A stretch of 64,000 bases of DNA, taken from positions 17,594,704 to 17,658,703 of the forward strand of contig NC_085055.1 of the NCBI RefSeq assembly GCF_963662255.1, written 5' to 3'. Position numbers and translations under genes: made by a program. Positions 32,301 to 45,000 of this stretch are shown in pieces (the stretch's first letter is position 1; each line of letters begins with the position of its first letter). Below the pieces are notes generated by a model. That model searched no databases and was not told the origin of the DNA. It saw nothing but the letters and a program-made list of their open reading frames with translations. Origin of the DNA: Cinclus cinclus (taxonomy: Eukaryota > Chordata > Aves > Passeriformes > Cinclidae).

Positions 32301-34275
32301 TACCCACTAGGAAAAGCACATATTCACAGTTTCTCTAGAACAATACAGTGCAGCAATACTTCATCAGGACAATTAAAATGCAGCTGTAAATGCTTGGGAA
32401 GTCCCGTTACCAGGGTTTTACAAGTCATTTGTGGACTTGCTTCTGGAACAGGCCAAACCCAGCTTGCCCCACAGATCACCAAGCTCCCTGCCTGAGCACT
32501 CCTGAGACAGTTGTCTCCCCTGTGTGCCTGCTGCCTTTACCTGGCTTAACCACTCACAAACAAAAATCCTGACAGAATCTGCAGACACAAAAAAAAGCAG
32601 ATGTTTCTCTACATAACCACCTAAATCCTTCTCCAAGCCATCACCTCCTGCTTCTTCTGTTCCCTTCTGCTTTTCTCCATACCCATATACTTAAAACCAA
32701 CTACAGATACCTCTTTACCAAACACAAATTACCAACTCATCTGAATTCTAAAAGCTAACCGCAGACACTCCACTTTCCAGTTTTTCAGTTTCTCACAGAA
32801 TTAGCTCATAAACATTGATTTTCATAATGGGTCAGTGAAATTACTGCAGACCACACTCCACCATTTCACAGACTATCTTCTCATACTGTCCTAAAACTTT
32901 GACTGGTAGAAATTTTTCTGTATGTCTGATCCAACAGACCTTATGTCACCATGTACACCGATGTATGATACTATACTAATTGCTCAAGAAACACAGTGCC
33001 CATGCAAAACCTTCCTGCAGGTTTCTTACGTCTGAGCAGCCAACCTGAACAAAATGAGGCATGTTCCATACCCTGTCCTGAAGAGCAGTAAGGCAAAGGA
33101 ATAAGTCTTGCCTCTAGAGATGCAGAAAAAGTGTTTGTACAGAGTTTTCAGTGTCTTTATGACGTTATCTCAGGAGAGAATGTTCTACAGACAGCCATGT
33201 AACACAGCAGACAGATGGGGAACTGAACCTGGCAGTACTGTACTAGTGCCATTCTGCTGCTTCAGCAAGTCTCTTCTAATCTTCATTACCGATTTTCCCC
33301 TTCCAGGTCTCACGCTGGCTTCATCTAATAGACACAAGCATTCAAGGTAAAGATATTTACACAGTTCTCTAACCCAAAGCACTAGATTTCCAGTTTTATA
33401 GTGCAATGGGAGGTTTGCAGCTTGCTCTTGCTGTTTTCACTATCAACAGTGAAAATCCATAAGCCAGGAACTTCAATAATCTTATCTTCCCTGCTTTTCA
33501 GGAAACTCATTGGGCTAAGAAGCCAGCTTGTCCCATTTTAGATATCATAATTAACTGGCACTTTTTTGTAATTAACAAGGCTCATGAACACTGAGGGAAA
33601 GATGACTTCCCAATGCACAGATGGTGACAAATTGCCACCTCCTCCTCCTCTGGGATTACAGACACCTTAAGTCAGCACCTTGACTCACTTAAGTGAGCAC
33701 CAGGCTCACTTAAGGAACAAAAGGACACGTGGGTGAGGATTCCTTCCCAAGGATCAGTAAAAGACTCTTGCAAGTTTTGAATGAGTTGATTCTAACCATT
33801 TTGAATTGTGAACAACTTTTCTCTACTTGATTCAGAAGATAATACAGAATAAGATATTAATTTCTTTCAGAGTTGCACTTCCCCCCCACGCCGTATTTCA
33901 GAATAGCCTTTCAGGAGGTGTGTTTAGGATATATATGGCTTTGTCCACAATTTTCTTCAACAGACTCAAAATCATTAGATCCCAAACTGTATCTTGCAGC
34001 CGAGTACTGAATCTTTTGAGAGCCCTTCAGGCTTTATTACATGGCAAGCCCTGATGTAGACCAGGCCCCCAGGATGAAAAGCAGGTTCTTCCAACTCTTA
34101 ACTGCATAATTAAACAAATAAAGTCCTGTCATTTAAGAACTGCCTAGGACTGGCTTGAGTGCTTGCTATACTGCTCCAAGTCTGATGTGTAAGCCTGCAC
34201 TGCCAGACCACATGCAGACCTAAATAGGCTGGCTCACAACCTTCCACTGCAACTGCTCTGTTGGCAGACACTGAA

Positions 34276-34950
34276 TAGAGCCACGGGATAATTCAGGTGG
34301 CAAAGGACATCAGGGGGACTATGGTTCAACCTCAAGCTCAAAGCAGAGTCAGCTGTGAAATCACAGTTGCTTTCTCAGGGCTTTATCCAGCCAGATTTTG
34401 AAAACTTCCACAGAAGGAGTCTGCACAACTCTCTCTGTGCTACCAAGTCCCACCACTTGAAACACCTCAAGGTGAAATATGCCTTACCAACACAGACCTC
34501 TGTGGCTTCAATTCACATCTGCTCTCTTCCCACCATGCACTACTGTGAAGAACTTGGCTTCACTCTTCTTGAAAACCTTCACACAGGTGCTGGAAGGGCA
34601 CCCCAAGCCTTTTCTTCTCCAGGCTCAACAACAGGCACAGTTCCTCTACTTCTCACCAAGCAAAAGCTCACAACTCAAGCCAATCTTGGCAGCTGTCCAC
34701 TGAAGTCACTCCAGTTTATCGACATTTCCTTTGTCCCAGGGAGGGGAGCACAACTGGATGCTGTATTCTGGACCTGGTCTAACGAGTGCCAAATGGAATG
34801 GGATAATTGCCTTGACTGACTGGCTGTGCTCCTGTTAACATGGAGCACAGGCTGCCCCTGTCCAGCTCTCTGGCCACCACGAACCCCAGAGCCTTCTCTG
34901 CTGAGCTGCCCCCCAGAACAGGCTGTGCTGGTGCAGGGGGTCACTGCTGA
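34276..34950 (-). mobile_element. CR1 LINE fragment, antisense to the plus strand
   Basis: The plus strand follows the reverse complement of CR1. It begins near AGAGCCACGGGATAATTCAG, then GGTTCAACCTCAAGCTCAAA, CAGGGCTTTATCCAGCCAGA, CTTCTCCAGGCTCAACAACA, GGATGCTGTATTCTGGACCT and a GAGCTGCCCCCCAGAACAGG block near 34900. It is diverged and non-coding. The 154-codon frame at 34355-34819 lies within it. Confidence 0.82.
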
Positions 34951-37539
34951 CAGGGAGAGAGCCAGGAAGCCCCCACCCTTCAGGAGCTGCTTAAATGGTA
35001 AATTTGCTTAGTAATCGGCAGCAGATGAAACGGATAGAAATTGCAGCCAAGTCCTCTTAGTGTTAATACACCTTACTTAGTAGTACTAAGTCGCCTCTTA
35101 GGGCCATATTCAGATGGCCTAAATTCCACATAAATCCTTCTGCCTCCCATTTCTTATTAGCTGGCTTTCAGGCAGCTCCCCACTCAATGCCTTATGTAAA
35201 TTCTCTGAATTGGTTTTCAGAACCACCTAGAATTCTCCATTGACTGAGAAAAGGGGTTTCAGTGGAATTCAGGCCACCTGAACCTAGTTTTTAAGGTCCA
35301 GTAATGCTGCAGCATCAGACTGCGTTATTTTTTGGATTTGCCACCATGGCAGTAAGTAGCAGTTGGCTGTCAGGGCAGATTTAGTTACTCTTCCACTGGA
35401 ACAAGTATTTTAAAAGAAAATGTAGACTGCTAAACAATTCAGGACTCAGTTCTTCCTGCTACTTTCTGGAAATTTACTCCATAGCTGGATGTCCTTTAAC
35501 AAGAATGTTTTATCCATAGTTCATTTGAATTTTGTCCCGAGCCATGTGCAATGTTTGTTCCAGAAGTCTTGACAATCCATTGAAAAAAATTGGGTCTTTA
35601 GTATGACTCAATGGCTCGAACCATTCACTGGTCTACAGAAAGGAAGAATAAAAGCCCTACAATCGGCACTGAATGGGGGCTGGGGAAATCAGTGGCTTAA
35701 ATGCTCACCAGTTCAGCAAAAGCACACCATACTTTAAGTCAAACATGAAGACGATTACCATAGCTCTTCAGAGATTAAAAGTTTTCCAATAAATACCATT
35801 CTGATTTTCTGAGGTTTCTGGTTAAACCACATCTTGTAATTTGAGAAATTATTTATTACAGGCGTGACAGTTTTGAAAGTGTCATAAATGAGAAGTTACA
35901 TCAGCATAGTCAGCTCAACTCAGTGTTCTTACATACTCCAGATCCTCCAAGCAAGAGATGGAGCAGGGAAATGGGAACCACCCATAAACACTTCTGAAAC
36001 ACCCCTTGTCCACAGCTGTAAGCCAAAGCTCTATCAAAACATCCCAGCTCTGTGAAATATAAAGAATAATACTACCTTCACCCTCACTTGAGTGGAACAG
36101 GACAGCTGAAGATAGCACAGACATTCAGAACCAAGTGCCAGCTCACTGCAGCTCAAACAGGCTACTGTAGAATTAAGCCAGTATGTTTGCACCCCTCCAA
36201 GGGATTCTGTATCCATGAGCAGGCAGCCTGCTTTCCTGACCAGCCAAGAGGGACCAGACCCATACCACAGACTGACTTCATTATGAGCTCCAAAGATGAG
36301 CAGCTCCATCAGACTGACTCAAGTTTGTCAGCCAGCCATGAACACTGAACACACAAATGTTAAAGGTGAACCAACCTCCCATTTCTAGGGACCAACAATA
36401 ACAAACATGCTGAACAACTATAAAGACAGGTCTGTAAGTCACAATGCTTAGCTTCAGCCATTCATGAAGCATCTACAGGTCAGGGAGGAACTACCAAGCT
36501 TAAAAATGTCTTTCCTTAACTTTTCTGAGCATACAGAACAAATAGTATGAGAAGTACTGCAGATGGTAATCAATATAAAGTCTTATGAATGTACCCAGAT
36601 GATTACCTTCCTCTTGGGATACAGTTAAGACTTGATAACACATCTATTATTTCATGCTTCTGTGTTTTAGCCCCAGGAAATAAGCCCCAGTGAACTTTTG
36701 CACAGAAGTGGCAATCCACTCTGGAGAAAGACTATATCAAGAGCAGAATGTAACCAGTCAAAAATCACATTAAGGCTTTTGGTTTCATTTTATGCTTTTT
36801 CTTTATATGATGCTTAAAATAATAACAAGACAAAAAAATCTCCAAATAAATCTCATGTGAACTCAAATTTTTGTATTTTGAGCAAAAATTACTGCCCCTT
36901 AGCCTTAACAGACTTGTCAAAGTAACCAAAATCTTAAATCACTGGTATTATTCTCTTTCATTAATTCTCTACTGACAACAACTTAAAAACTGAGGCAACT
37001 CAAATACAACAGTTTTACATTTGGTGTTATCAAACCCATTTCACAGGCCAAAAGAAGTGCTAAACTATAGAATCTGATACTCCTCAACAAAATGCAGTAC
37101 TTATTATAAAGGATTACGTGCCGGCTGCTGTACATAATTAAATGTTGGGGGGAGGCTTGTTTCTTCAGTAAGGTTAAAAAAAATGTAGTGGTCATAAACT
37201 ACCTTACCAATATTTTTGTTCTGTTATTGCCCTAAATTTTCTGAAGGTTACTGTTTTCTCATTTCCCAGGGATTCTGTATGAGTCCCAAACACTGAACTT
37301 CATGCTATTTATGGAACTATCTGTAGTAGTATTCTGAGGCTTGCTGCTCTCTCTGCGAGTGAAAGGTGTTCCTGCACTCTCCTTCCCGGGCGAAGCGAAC
37401 GCACCTCAGCATTAAAACCTGCATCAATGCCCTGGAAAACAGATCGGCAATCCTGAAACGAGACTGGACTCCCGAGACTGATGCCGGTTTCACATCACCC
37501 GCACCCACCGACCGCGAGCCGCAAGCCGAGACCACGGGG

Positions 37540-38760
37540 CCGCGGTCGGTCCCGGAGCCCGCGGCGGGGACACAGGGCACCGGGCCGGGGGGGACACACA
37601 GGGCACCGGGCCGGGGGGGACACACAGGGCACCGGGCCGGGGGGGACACACAGGGCACCGGGCCGGGGGGGACACACACGGCACCGGGCCGGGGGGGACA
37701 CACACGGCACCGGGCCGGGGGGGACACACACGGCACCGGGCCGGGGGGGACACACAGGGCACCGGGCCGGGGGGGACACACACGGCACCGGGCCGGGGGG
37801 GACACACGGCTCACGGCACCTGCCTCACGCCGCGCTCCCGCCACCCCATCGGACGCGAGAGCCCAAACACAAAGCAGAGCAGAAGGCAAAAACGCGCCTG
37901 TTACCGACTGTTACCTCGCTAATTACCCGGAGCCCACGTCGGCCCCGGCGGCCCGGATGGCCCCCACTCGCCCCCGCGGAGGCGGCGGGAGGCCCGGAGC
38001 GGCCCCGCAGCACCGCGCGGGCGGGCTCGCTCCTGGCGGCAGGGGACCCCGCAGCACGCCCCGGCCACGCGGCTCCCCGGCCCGCGGCTCCGCACTCACC
38101 GGTCCCGGCCCGGGGACGCCGCGGCGGCACCGCCCGCTCCGCGCACCGCCCGAGTGCGCGCCGCGCTCACCCGCGGCCGGGCCGCCCGCCGCCGCGCGCG
38201 CTCATTCCGTATGCGCCACGGCGCCTCCTGGTTGGTCCGCGCCGGGTGGCGCGCGGGGCCGGGCTCCCGCGGAACGGGGTTACTACAGGTCACGGGCGCC
38301 GGGGGGGCGGGGCCGGCGCCGGGGCCAATGGCCGGCGAGGGGCGGTACCGCGTCAGCAGCGCGTCCTCCCGCGCCTCCGGCTCACCGCGCCTGCGCGCCC
38401 GCGGAGCGGCCCCGGCCCCGGCCCCTGCCCCTGCATCACGGGGCCCCCGATGGCCCCGGGCCCCGTGCTGATGGCATTGGCCACAGGCGTTCCCTCGGCC
38501 CCGGCACCGCTCGGTGCGCCTTGCAGAACCCTTTTTGCCGAGTCTTCCGCTCAGAGTGAGTGACCGCGGCAGGGGGACCAGCGTGCCCTAGAGCCGCCCC
38601 GGAGCCGCGGGTCGCTGTAAGAGCCAGGGCCGCCGCAGGGCCGGAGGCCGCAGTTCGGGCTTTGCCGTGTGTGAGGGTTTTCAGGAGCGTGTCACCCGTG
38701 GCAGCTGCTGCGGGGGTTCCTGGCCTGCATCGCTGCCCGCAGGGCTAACGGAGAGCCCTC
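37540..38760 (-). promoter_or_regulatory. ACSL3: CpG island, probable ACSL3 promoter and first non-coding exon
   Basis: About 1.2 kb of very GC- and CpG-dense sequence between AT-rich flanks, located upstream of the ACSL3 start on the correct side. Minus-strand donor candidates GTGAGT (38094-38099, after ACCG) and GTGAGC (38165-38170, after CGCGG) could end a first 5'UTR exon, implying initiation upstream of about 38.17 kb. A CCAAT box on the plus strand (GGGCCAATGG, about 38322) is present and I see no TATA box. Assignment to ACSL3 is by position; the exact start site is unknown. Confidence 0.75.
37570..37810. repeat. 26-bp G-rich minisatellite, nine copies
   Basis: Nine tandem units have exact 26-base spacing, each containing GGCACCGGGCCGGGGGGG and ACACACA. 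Units differ mainly by one G/C change before GGCACC, giving a variant pattern along the array. Because 26 is not a multiple of three, long open frames appear in several phases; these are not evidence of a protein. The G runs could form quadruplexes on the plus strand. Confidence 0.95.
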
Positions 38761-39033
38761 ATTTCACACCCATCCCGACCTGGGCTGGGGCACCTGGAAA
38801 GGTTCTGGTCACCGCTGCTCAAGGCTGGGTTCCTCTTTAACAATTTCTGAGGATCTTTTGTCAATATTGACTCATCCAGGCCCTGCAAATGTTCCTTCAG
38901 TATTAAAGGTTTTCAGTTAACCGTTGTAATACAATACTGAAACAAAACAAATGAGCACGTGCCAAAGAGAAGTGAAATAAAAATGGGAAGAAGGTTTCAA
39001 GCCCAAAGGAAAGCTTTGGTTACTGTGGGTGCC

Positions 39034-39045
39034 GGGGGGGGGGGG
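39034..39045. repeat. Poly(G)12 tract
   Basis: Twelve consecutive G just outside the ACSL3 CpG island. Confidence 0.9.
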
Positions 39046-42000
39046 TACCCTCTGCGGTGGTGACAGCCACCATTGTCACAAGGGTAGGTTTGTTTGGCTC
39101 GGTCGGTGCAAGCCAAGCCCCTGGCACAGCAGCCCAGGGATGTGAGGGCACAGCACTTGGCAAGGACTGCAGAGCTGAGGGCAGGAGCCAGGACAGTGAT
39201 GCACCTACAGAGCGTCAGCAGTGAGCTACTTTGAGCCATTTATAAACTGAGCAGCTGCCACCACCCATGGCTGTGTCCCACCTGCAGCCGTTCCTCCTTC
39301 CCTTCATAGACCCCACATTTCAGAGACAGAAGCACTGTTTGCATTGTTTGCACTGTTACAGAGTTACTCGAGTGGCAGAGAATGTGTTCACTCTTGCTAA
39401 AAGCAGATTAACAGGATATATACTTTCTAATCCAAAGACCAACTAAGTCAGTCAGCTCTGTTACTGGAAAAAACACTTCCAAGTGTTTAGAACTAGAACA
39501 GAGGAGATGGCTGCTGACTGTTCTGAAAAGCAGGAAAACGTTATCCACAGGAGTTATCTGAGCTATAAAGGTCATGAGCTGCTTGAACAAGAGGGATGCT
39601 ACCTGAATTATGGGTAGGAGTGTGGAGACATACTTAAAACAATTGCACGCTCACTGGAAAAAAAAAGGTGAAAAAGGATAAGCAAACATGTAAGGAGAAG
39701 AAACTTAGTTTTTCAAAGACAGGGAATGCACACATTTGTGCAACAGAAGGGAATTCAGGCATTGTCTGCCAAAAGATTTACTAATGTTGATAGAGACAGA
39801 GTAAAGTTAATAAATACATTGTGAACATTAGCACAGGGAAAAGTCCTAGATTTGTGTTACACCATCTTTCACATTTCTATCAAGGCAAGGAAGGTTCAGG
39901 ATAAAACTACAAAAGTGATTTGATGTAAAGGAATAGGAGAGATAAAGCACTGGACAGCACAGAGCTCATCTGTTCAGCATCGGGTCTCATACTGAGTCCT
40001 CTGCTCTTATTTATTTCTGGGTTATCACCAGCAACTGAGCCATAAAACACCTTGGCAAAAGCCTCCATTAGAGAAATGCTTGGAATCTGGAACTTGAAAT
40101 TAAATGTTATCCTTATTAAACTGCTAGAACTGAATGCTAACAAGTTTTATGAGATTTCAAAGAAACTTTAACTTCAAATACAGATTTGTTATAAACTTTG
40201 TTCTTCAGCCTCACCTTTATTACAGGGTGCATCAATTTAAGTTTGCCTGAACTTTTTTAGTCATTTGAAATCCAAATAACTAAGTGTGAAATTAGCTATA
40301 TTTATTCCAAATGGACCCAGCTATTGGCTGTATACCTAACAGTCCTCAGGGTAAAAGAGGAGTTGATGGCTCCTAATCCAGATCATCAAAAGAAGAAAAA
40401 CATCAACTGCAGCCTACAATGATGAGCAACTTCAACTTTACAGACACCTAAGGCTTAAGAAATTATACACATATACACAAGCAACAACATGTTGATTTAA
40501 AGGTTCCTACGTGTATGCAGTATTTTCACAAGGTACTTCATAGATTCCCAATGTTTACATACAGCAGAAGCAAAGCTTTTCATTATATCAGAGATATTAT
40601 CACACCTTTTGCTTAAATGTTGATTTTACAGAGCAGGGCTTTGGAAGATACTGGTGTCATGTAGTTAAAAGTTACTTCAGCATTTTTCATGCACGAGTCT
40701 AGGCTGAGTATCCCACAGGGAAAACGAAGGATGTGGGATAGATAGTATATATAAGAGTCACCAATAAAATGAGGGAGTAGCATATGTTTGTAATTGGAAA
40801 CTTAACCTGCACAAGGCACTACACTAGTGACTGTGGGGAACAGTGGCCCTTCCTACACAAGTTATGCATAATGATAGGAAATTGAAATAGTAGCTTCTTT
40901 ATATTTTCATTAAAAAGGCACAACAGCACAATTGAAGGCAGGAAAGAAGTAGTTGTATTGCCCTAGAGCATTCAGGCAGGGAAGGAGTATCTGGGAAAAC
41001 ATGCATGGCTGTTGCTAACCATATTCATGTATTCACAAATTCTTGTTTGGCTTGGTTCTTTTTGATTTCCAGAAGGAGCTCATAAACTGTTCTAACTTTC
41101 CCTTTTGAAAAAGTTTCAGGCATGCAGTCAAGGAGAAAAAACACTGCCATATGTTTTTTTCAACAACAGAGAATGAATAGCAAGTGGTAAATAGCAGGGA
41201 AGATTGCAAGTGAGCTTATGAAAATACTGATTTGGAAGTACAATCAAGTAACAGCAAGCCAATGTTATATTTATGCAATTCTAGCAAATATCCAGGAGGA
41301 ATTAAGAGAAACAAAACCACGAGCCACACTGGAAGAAGACAGTCTATGAATGGGTAAATATGTGTGGAACGTTGGCATTAATCTTTCATGAACAGAATGC
41401 TGCCCAATGATTCTTGGGAAGAAGCTACAGTGGGAAACCCAACAGTGTCACAGATACAACACATGTGGGAGCTTTTAACTAAAAATCCTTGGAGGGACAC
41501 AAAATTAAGGAGTACAGGACAGTACATATGGTTGAAACAAAGATCAAACTGACTTCTTATGTGAAATAACAGCAACTGTTAAAGAAGGGATTGAATGGAA
41601 CAAAGCTCATAGTTTCAACAGAATATGTATATGCCTTCAAACATATGAAAAATGAATGACTGTAAAACTACAAAACTGTCTTCATGACTCATTAAATAAT
41701 TAAATGGTACAAGTTAATACAGTATTACTTAAATTACATTAATTGTAAGTAAAGATAACATTTTTAAACAGTTTGCTTAGAACTTGTTTTGCTTTAGTTA
41801 CAAACAATAAAAAAACCTGGTCAACAGAGGGATTCATATCCTTGGTCATTTTAATTAAACACTCAAACTGATGTAATAATTTATATCTAAAGATACCAGT
41901 TAGTGTGGCATTTTGAATGCCCTTTCAAGCATGGAGAGGGCTGAGCTACTGTTGCAGGGCAGGGAGAGCCAGCTGGGATGCAGGTTCTGGCAGCAGAAAC

Positions 42001-45000
42001 AGCTTGTGTTCCTGAAGTGATCATTCTCACAGCTGTTAATTTCGGGGGGTTGCTCTAAAAGATGGAAAAACATTACTGGACCAAGCAACATGAGGTTTCA
42101 GTGCTAAATAATCTTCATGTACATATCAGTATATTTGACTCATTTTTATCTGTGAAGCTTTTTGTTTCCAAATAAAGAAACAAATGAGTAAGTTTCCAAG
42201 ATTAAATTAGAAAGCAGCAAACTCTGGCTACATGCCCCAATGATTAATTATTTAGTAGAACACTTGGTCATATGGGCATGCCCAGAGCTGCTTTTCACAG
42301 AGAGATTGATGACATTAATAATAAGGTGATCAAGGGTATAGTGGAAAATTTATCACCACTTGACACAGGCTCAGCTCTGTCAATGCTTAAAGTACTTCTT
42401 TAAATTCCTAGCTTGTATTTTCCCATCCTACAACTCTGTTGCCAATCCACTCTGATAAATCAGAGTGTCATTCAGATATTAATAGTAGGATTACCCCACA
42501 AACCTGAAATCTCTAATTAGGGGAAAGCATGTAAACGGGTTAAATCTGTAAAAGAAGCAGCAAGGCACACTCGGCAACACTGCCACACCCTGGAACTGCT
42601 CTGACATGAGAAACTGTGTCACCCACGGAAAATCAGGAAGGATTAAAAATAAAATTTATTTCTGCCCCTGAACTTTCTTGCTCAAAAGCTGCCTATCGTT
42701 TTCTAGGCCACTAATGTGTTACAGTGGAACTGAGGTGTCAAAGGCAGCCAGGAGGAATCAAATCATCAGATGTCTCAAACCAGAAAAACATTCATCTCTA
42801 TGGGCTCCAAACACAGTGGTATCCTGAGAATCTCACAATAGAGTTTAATCATCAAATAGATCATAAAAACATCCAAACCCAGGCCTAAGTCCATGTCTGA
42901 GACTTCCACACTGTACCCCAGCAGCTGCCCAGGCTGGGCTCCCCCACAGCTTGCTGTGTACCCAGATGTTGCTCCATGGCCATGGATGCACTGGACATGC
43001 TGCAGCCCAGTCCACCACCCCCCCTCCCACCTTGGTACAGCACAGGTTTAAGTGTGTTTCTTCATTCAAGCAGCACTGGCACAGAGGCCTTTTGCTTTTT
43101 AGACCACCTTAGTAAGACTCACCAGGTTTGTCTGGATTACCCTTTGTGCACATGGTATTTGAGAAAGATGGAGAAAAGCCCCTTCTCAGGACAGATCTGC
43201 TTTCTTCTGCAATTCTGAATAAATAAGCAGGATAAACAAGTACTGTTACAGGTAGAGATGACACATTATAAACTCTGTACCGTGATAGTGAGTGATGAAA
43301 ACAATCCAAGAGTCCTTTCCTGGTCTACCCGGCGAAGGCTGCAAAGGGTTCCAATAGTTTGCTTTTATTCAGTGGGTTTTGTTTAGTCAACTGCTGTACA
43401 ATGCTCTCATAAATCAAAACCACTTTGCTGTCTAAGGCTTCAACCAGAAAACAAATGTGGCTGAGGGTTTCCAAAACAGAAGCTTAAATTTGGGTTCTTG
43501 TGCAGGTGGGATGTTTGGGCTTATTTAAGAAAATTGAGGTAAACTACCACATCTTCAGTAGCTTGAGAAATGCCATGGCTTAGGTGGGTGCCCAGATGTA
43601 CCCAAGACACGTGCTGGGAGAACATCCTCCATTTATCCTTTCTTCTGTGCAAACCACGTTAATGGTGGGACTTCCCCTCACAGCTGGGATGTGTAAAAGC
43701 CAAAACTAGACTATACACTTTAAAAATAAAGATATTGCAATAAGTTCCAGGTCTGTTGTGTAAAAACCAAGTGTTAATGTTTTGTGACTCACAGACTCTA
43801 GGTGCTGTTAGTCAGTACACTCAGGGAGTGACTATTCAAACTGCATTATGATTCATACATAAAACTGATTTTGAATTTGGGGTTGCTTGCATCCTAATAG
43901 TTGCATCTGATTTCACTTTGGGATAACAAATCATTCATGTGAAATTTAGTCAGCAAAACTTAAGTTCATTGAACACACTTGGATTTCCTTTGTCATGCAG
44001 TACAGCTATGATTCCATAAAATTGTCAAATTTCAAAAGAATGACTTTCAGTGTGTTTTATAAAGGAGGGAACATCTTTCTTCTGGCAGAGATATGAAAAG
44101 GAAGCCAAAGGCATCCCAGTTCCAGTAAGCTTAACTAGGGAATTCTTGAAAACATCAGGGCTGTAACAAGGGTGTCTGATTTGGCAGGCTGAGCTGATCA
44201 GTGCCAGGCTGTCTCCTGCAAGGCAATGTTTTGGGCTTGTTCTATTTAGTGCCATTTGCCCATCAGCCTTCTGCAGAGCACTTTGGAGACACTGCAGCTA
44301 CACACGAGTGGGAGTAGCAGACATGTGCCAAGCAGAGTGGAGAAAAAAATGAACTATTTCCTTAAAGCCTCACTTATGACATTCATACATGTGTAAAACC
44401 AGGGATTATTTAGAGGCTTACACATCCATGAGTTCTTCTGGGAAATGCTAAGCTGAATGTCAGATCTGCTCAATTTTGCATTTACAGTGTTCCTTACTGA
44501 CTGCACCAGACAGTCCACAAAACCTCCTGCTTAAGGGAGCCCTCATTCTCCAAATCTCTCACACTCCTCAGTAATGATAAAATTACGCTCATTTAAGTTT
44601 TGGCTTATGGACATACTCCTTTGCTTCATAGCAATTCCTTAGTGATTCAAAATCTGATATCAGAAACAACAGACTACGAAACAGAACTTCCCTAGCAGAT
44701 AGGTTTTATATGCCTAAGAAAATAATTGTATGTTAAATAAAGTAATTGCCAATTTCAGTAATTCAATAATAGTACTTGCAAAATTCAGTATATTTTAAGG
44801 CTATCCCACTGCAACACTAGAGAAAGAGATCACTGACTAAAAAAAAATTCCAAATTAAATACTAATATACTTACATATATTAACATTCTATTCTATACCA
44901 TGAAAACATATTAAAAACATATTAGAAACATATAGAACTGTGAACTTGCATAACAAATACAATCAGAAAACACACAGAAAATAAAAAGGGAATATGCCTA

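Larger units (their letters stand above)
18260..38099 (-). other. Large ACSL3 5'UTR intron, about 20 kb
   Basis: The interval lies between the start-codon exon acceptor and the promoter island. I see no coding exon. Supported contents are a CR1 copy (34.3-34.95 kb), a short TTC tract, a small CpG-rich patch (26.15-26.3 kb), a GC-richer block (24.4-25.3 kb) and the minisatellite (37.57-37.81 kb). Additional alternative 5'UTR exons may exist but cannot be proven from sequence. Confidence 0.65.

Noticed and set aside
34355..34819. 154-codon plus-strand frame
   Set aside because: It is antisense CR1 sequence.
37317..38563. Open frames of 190, 397 and 360 codons on both strands, Gly/Pro/Arg/His-rich
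   Set aside because: They arise from the 26-bp minisatellite and CpG-island composition. Several phases are open at once and no domain is present.
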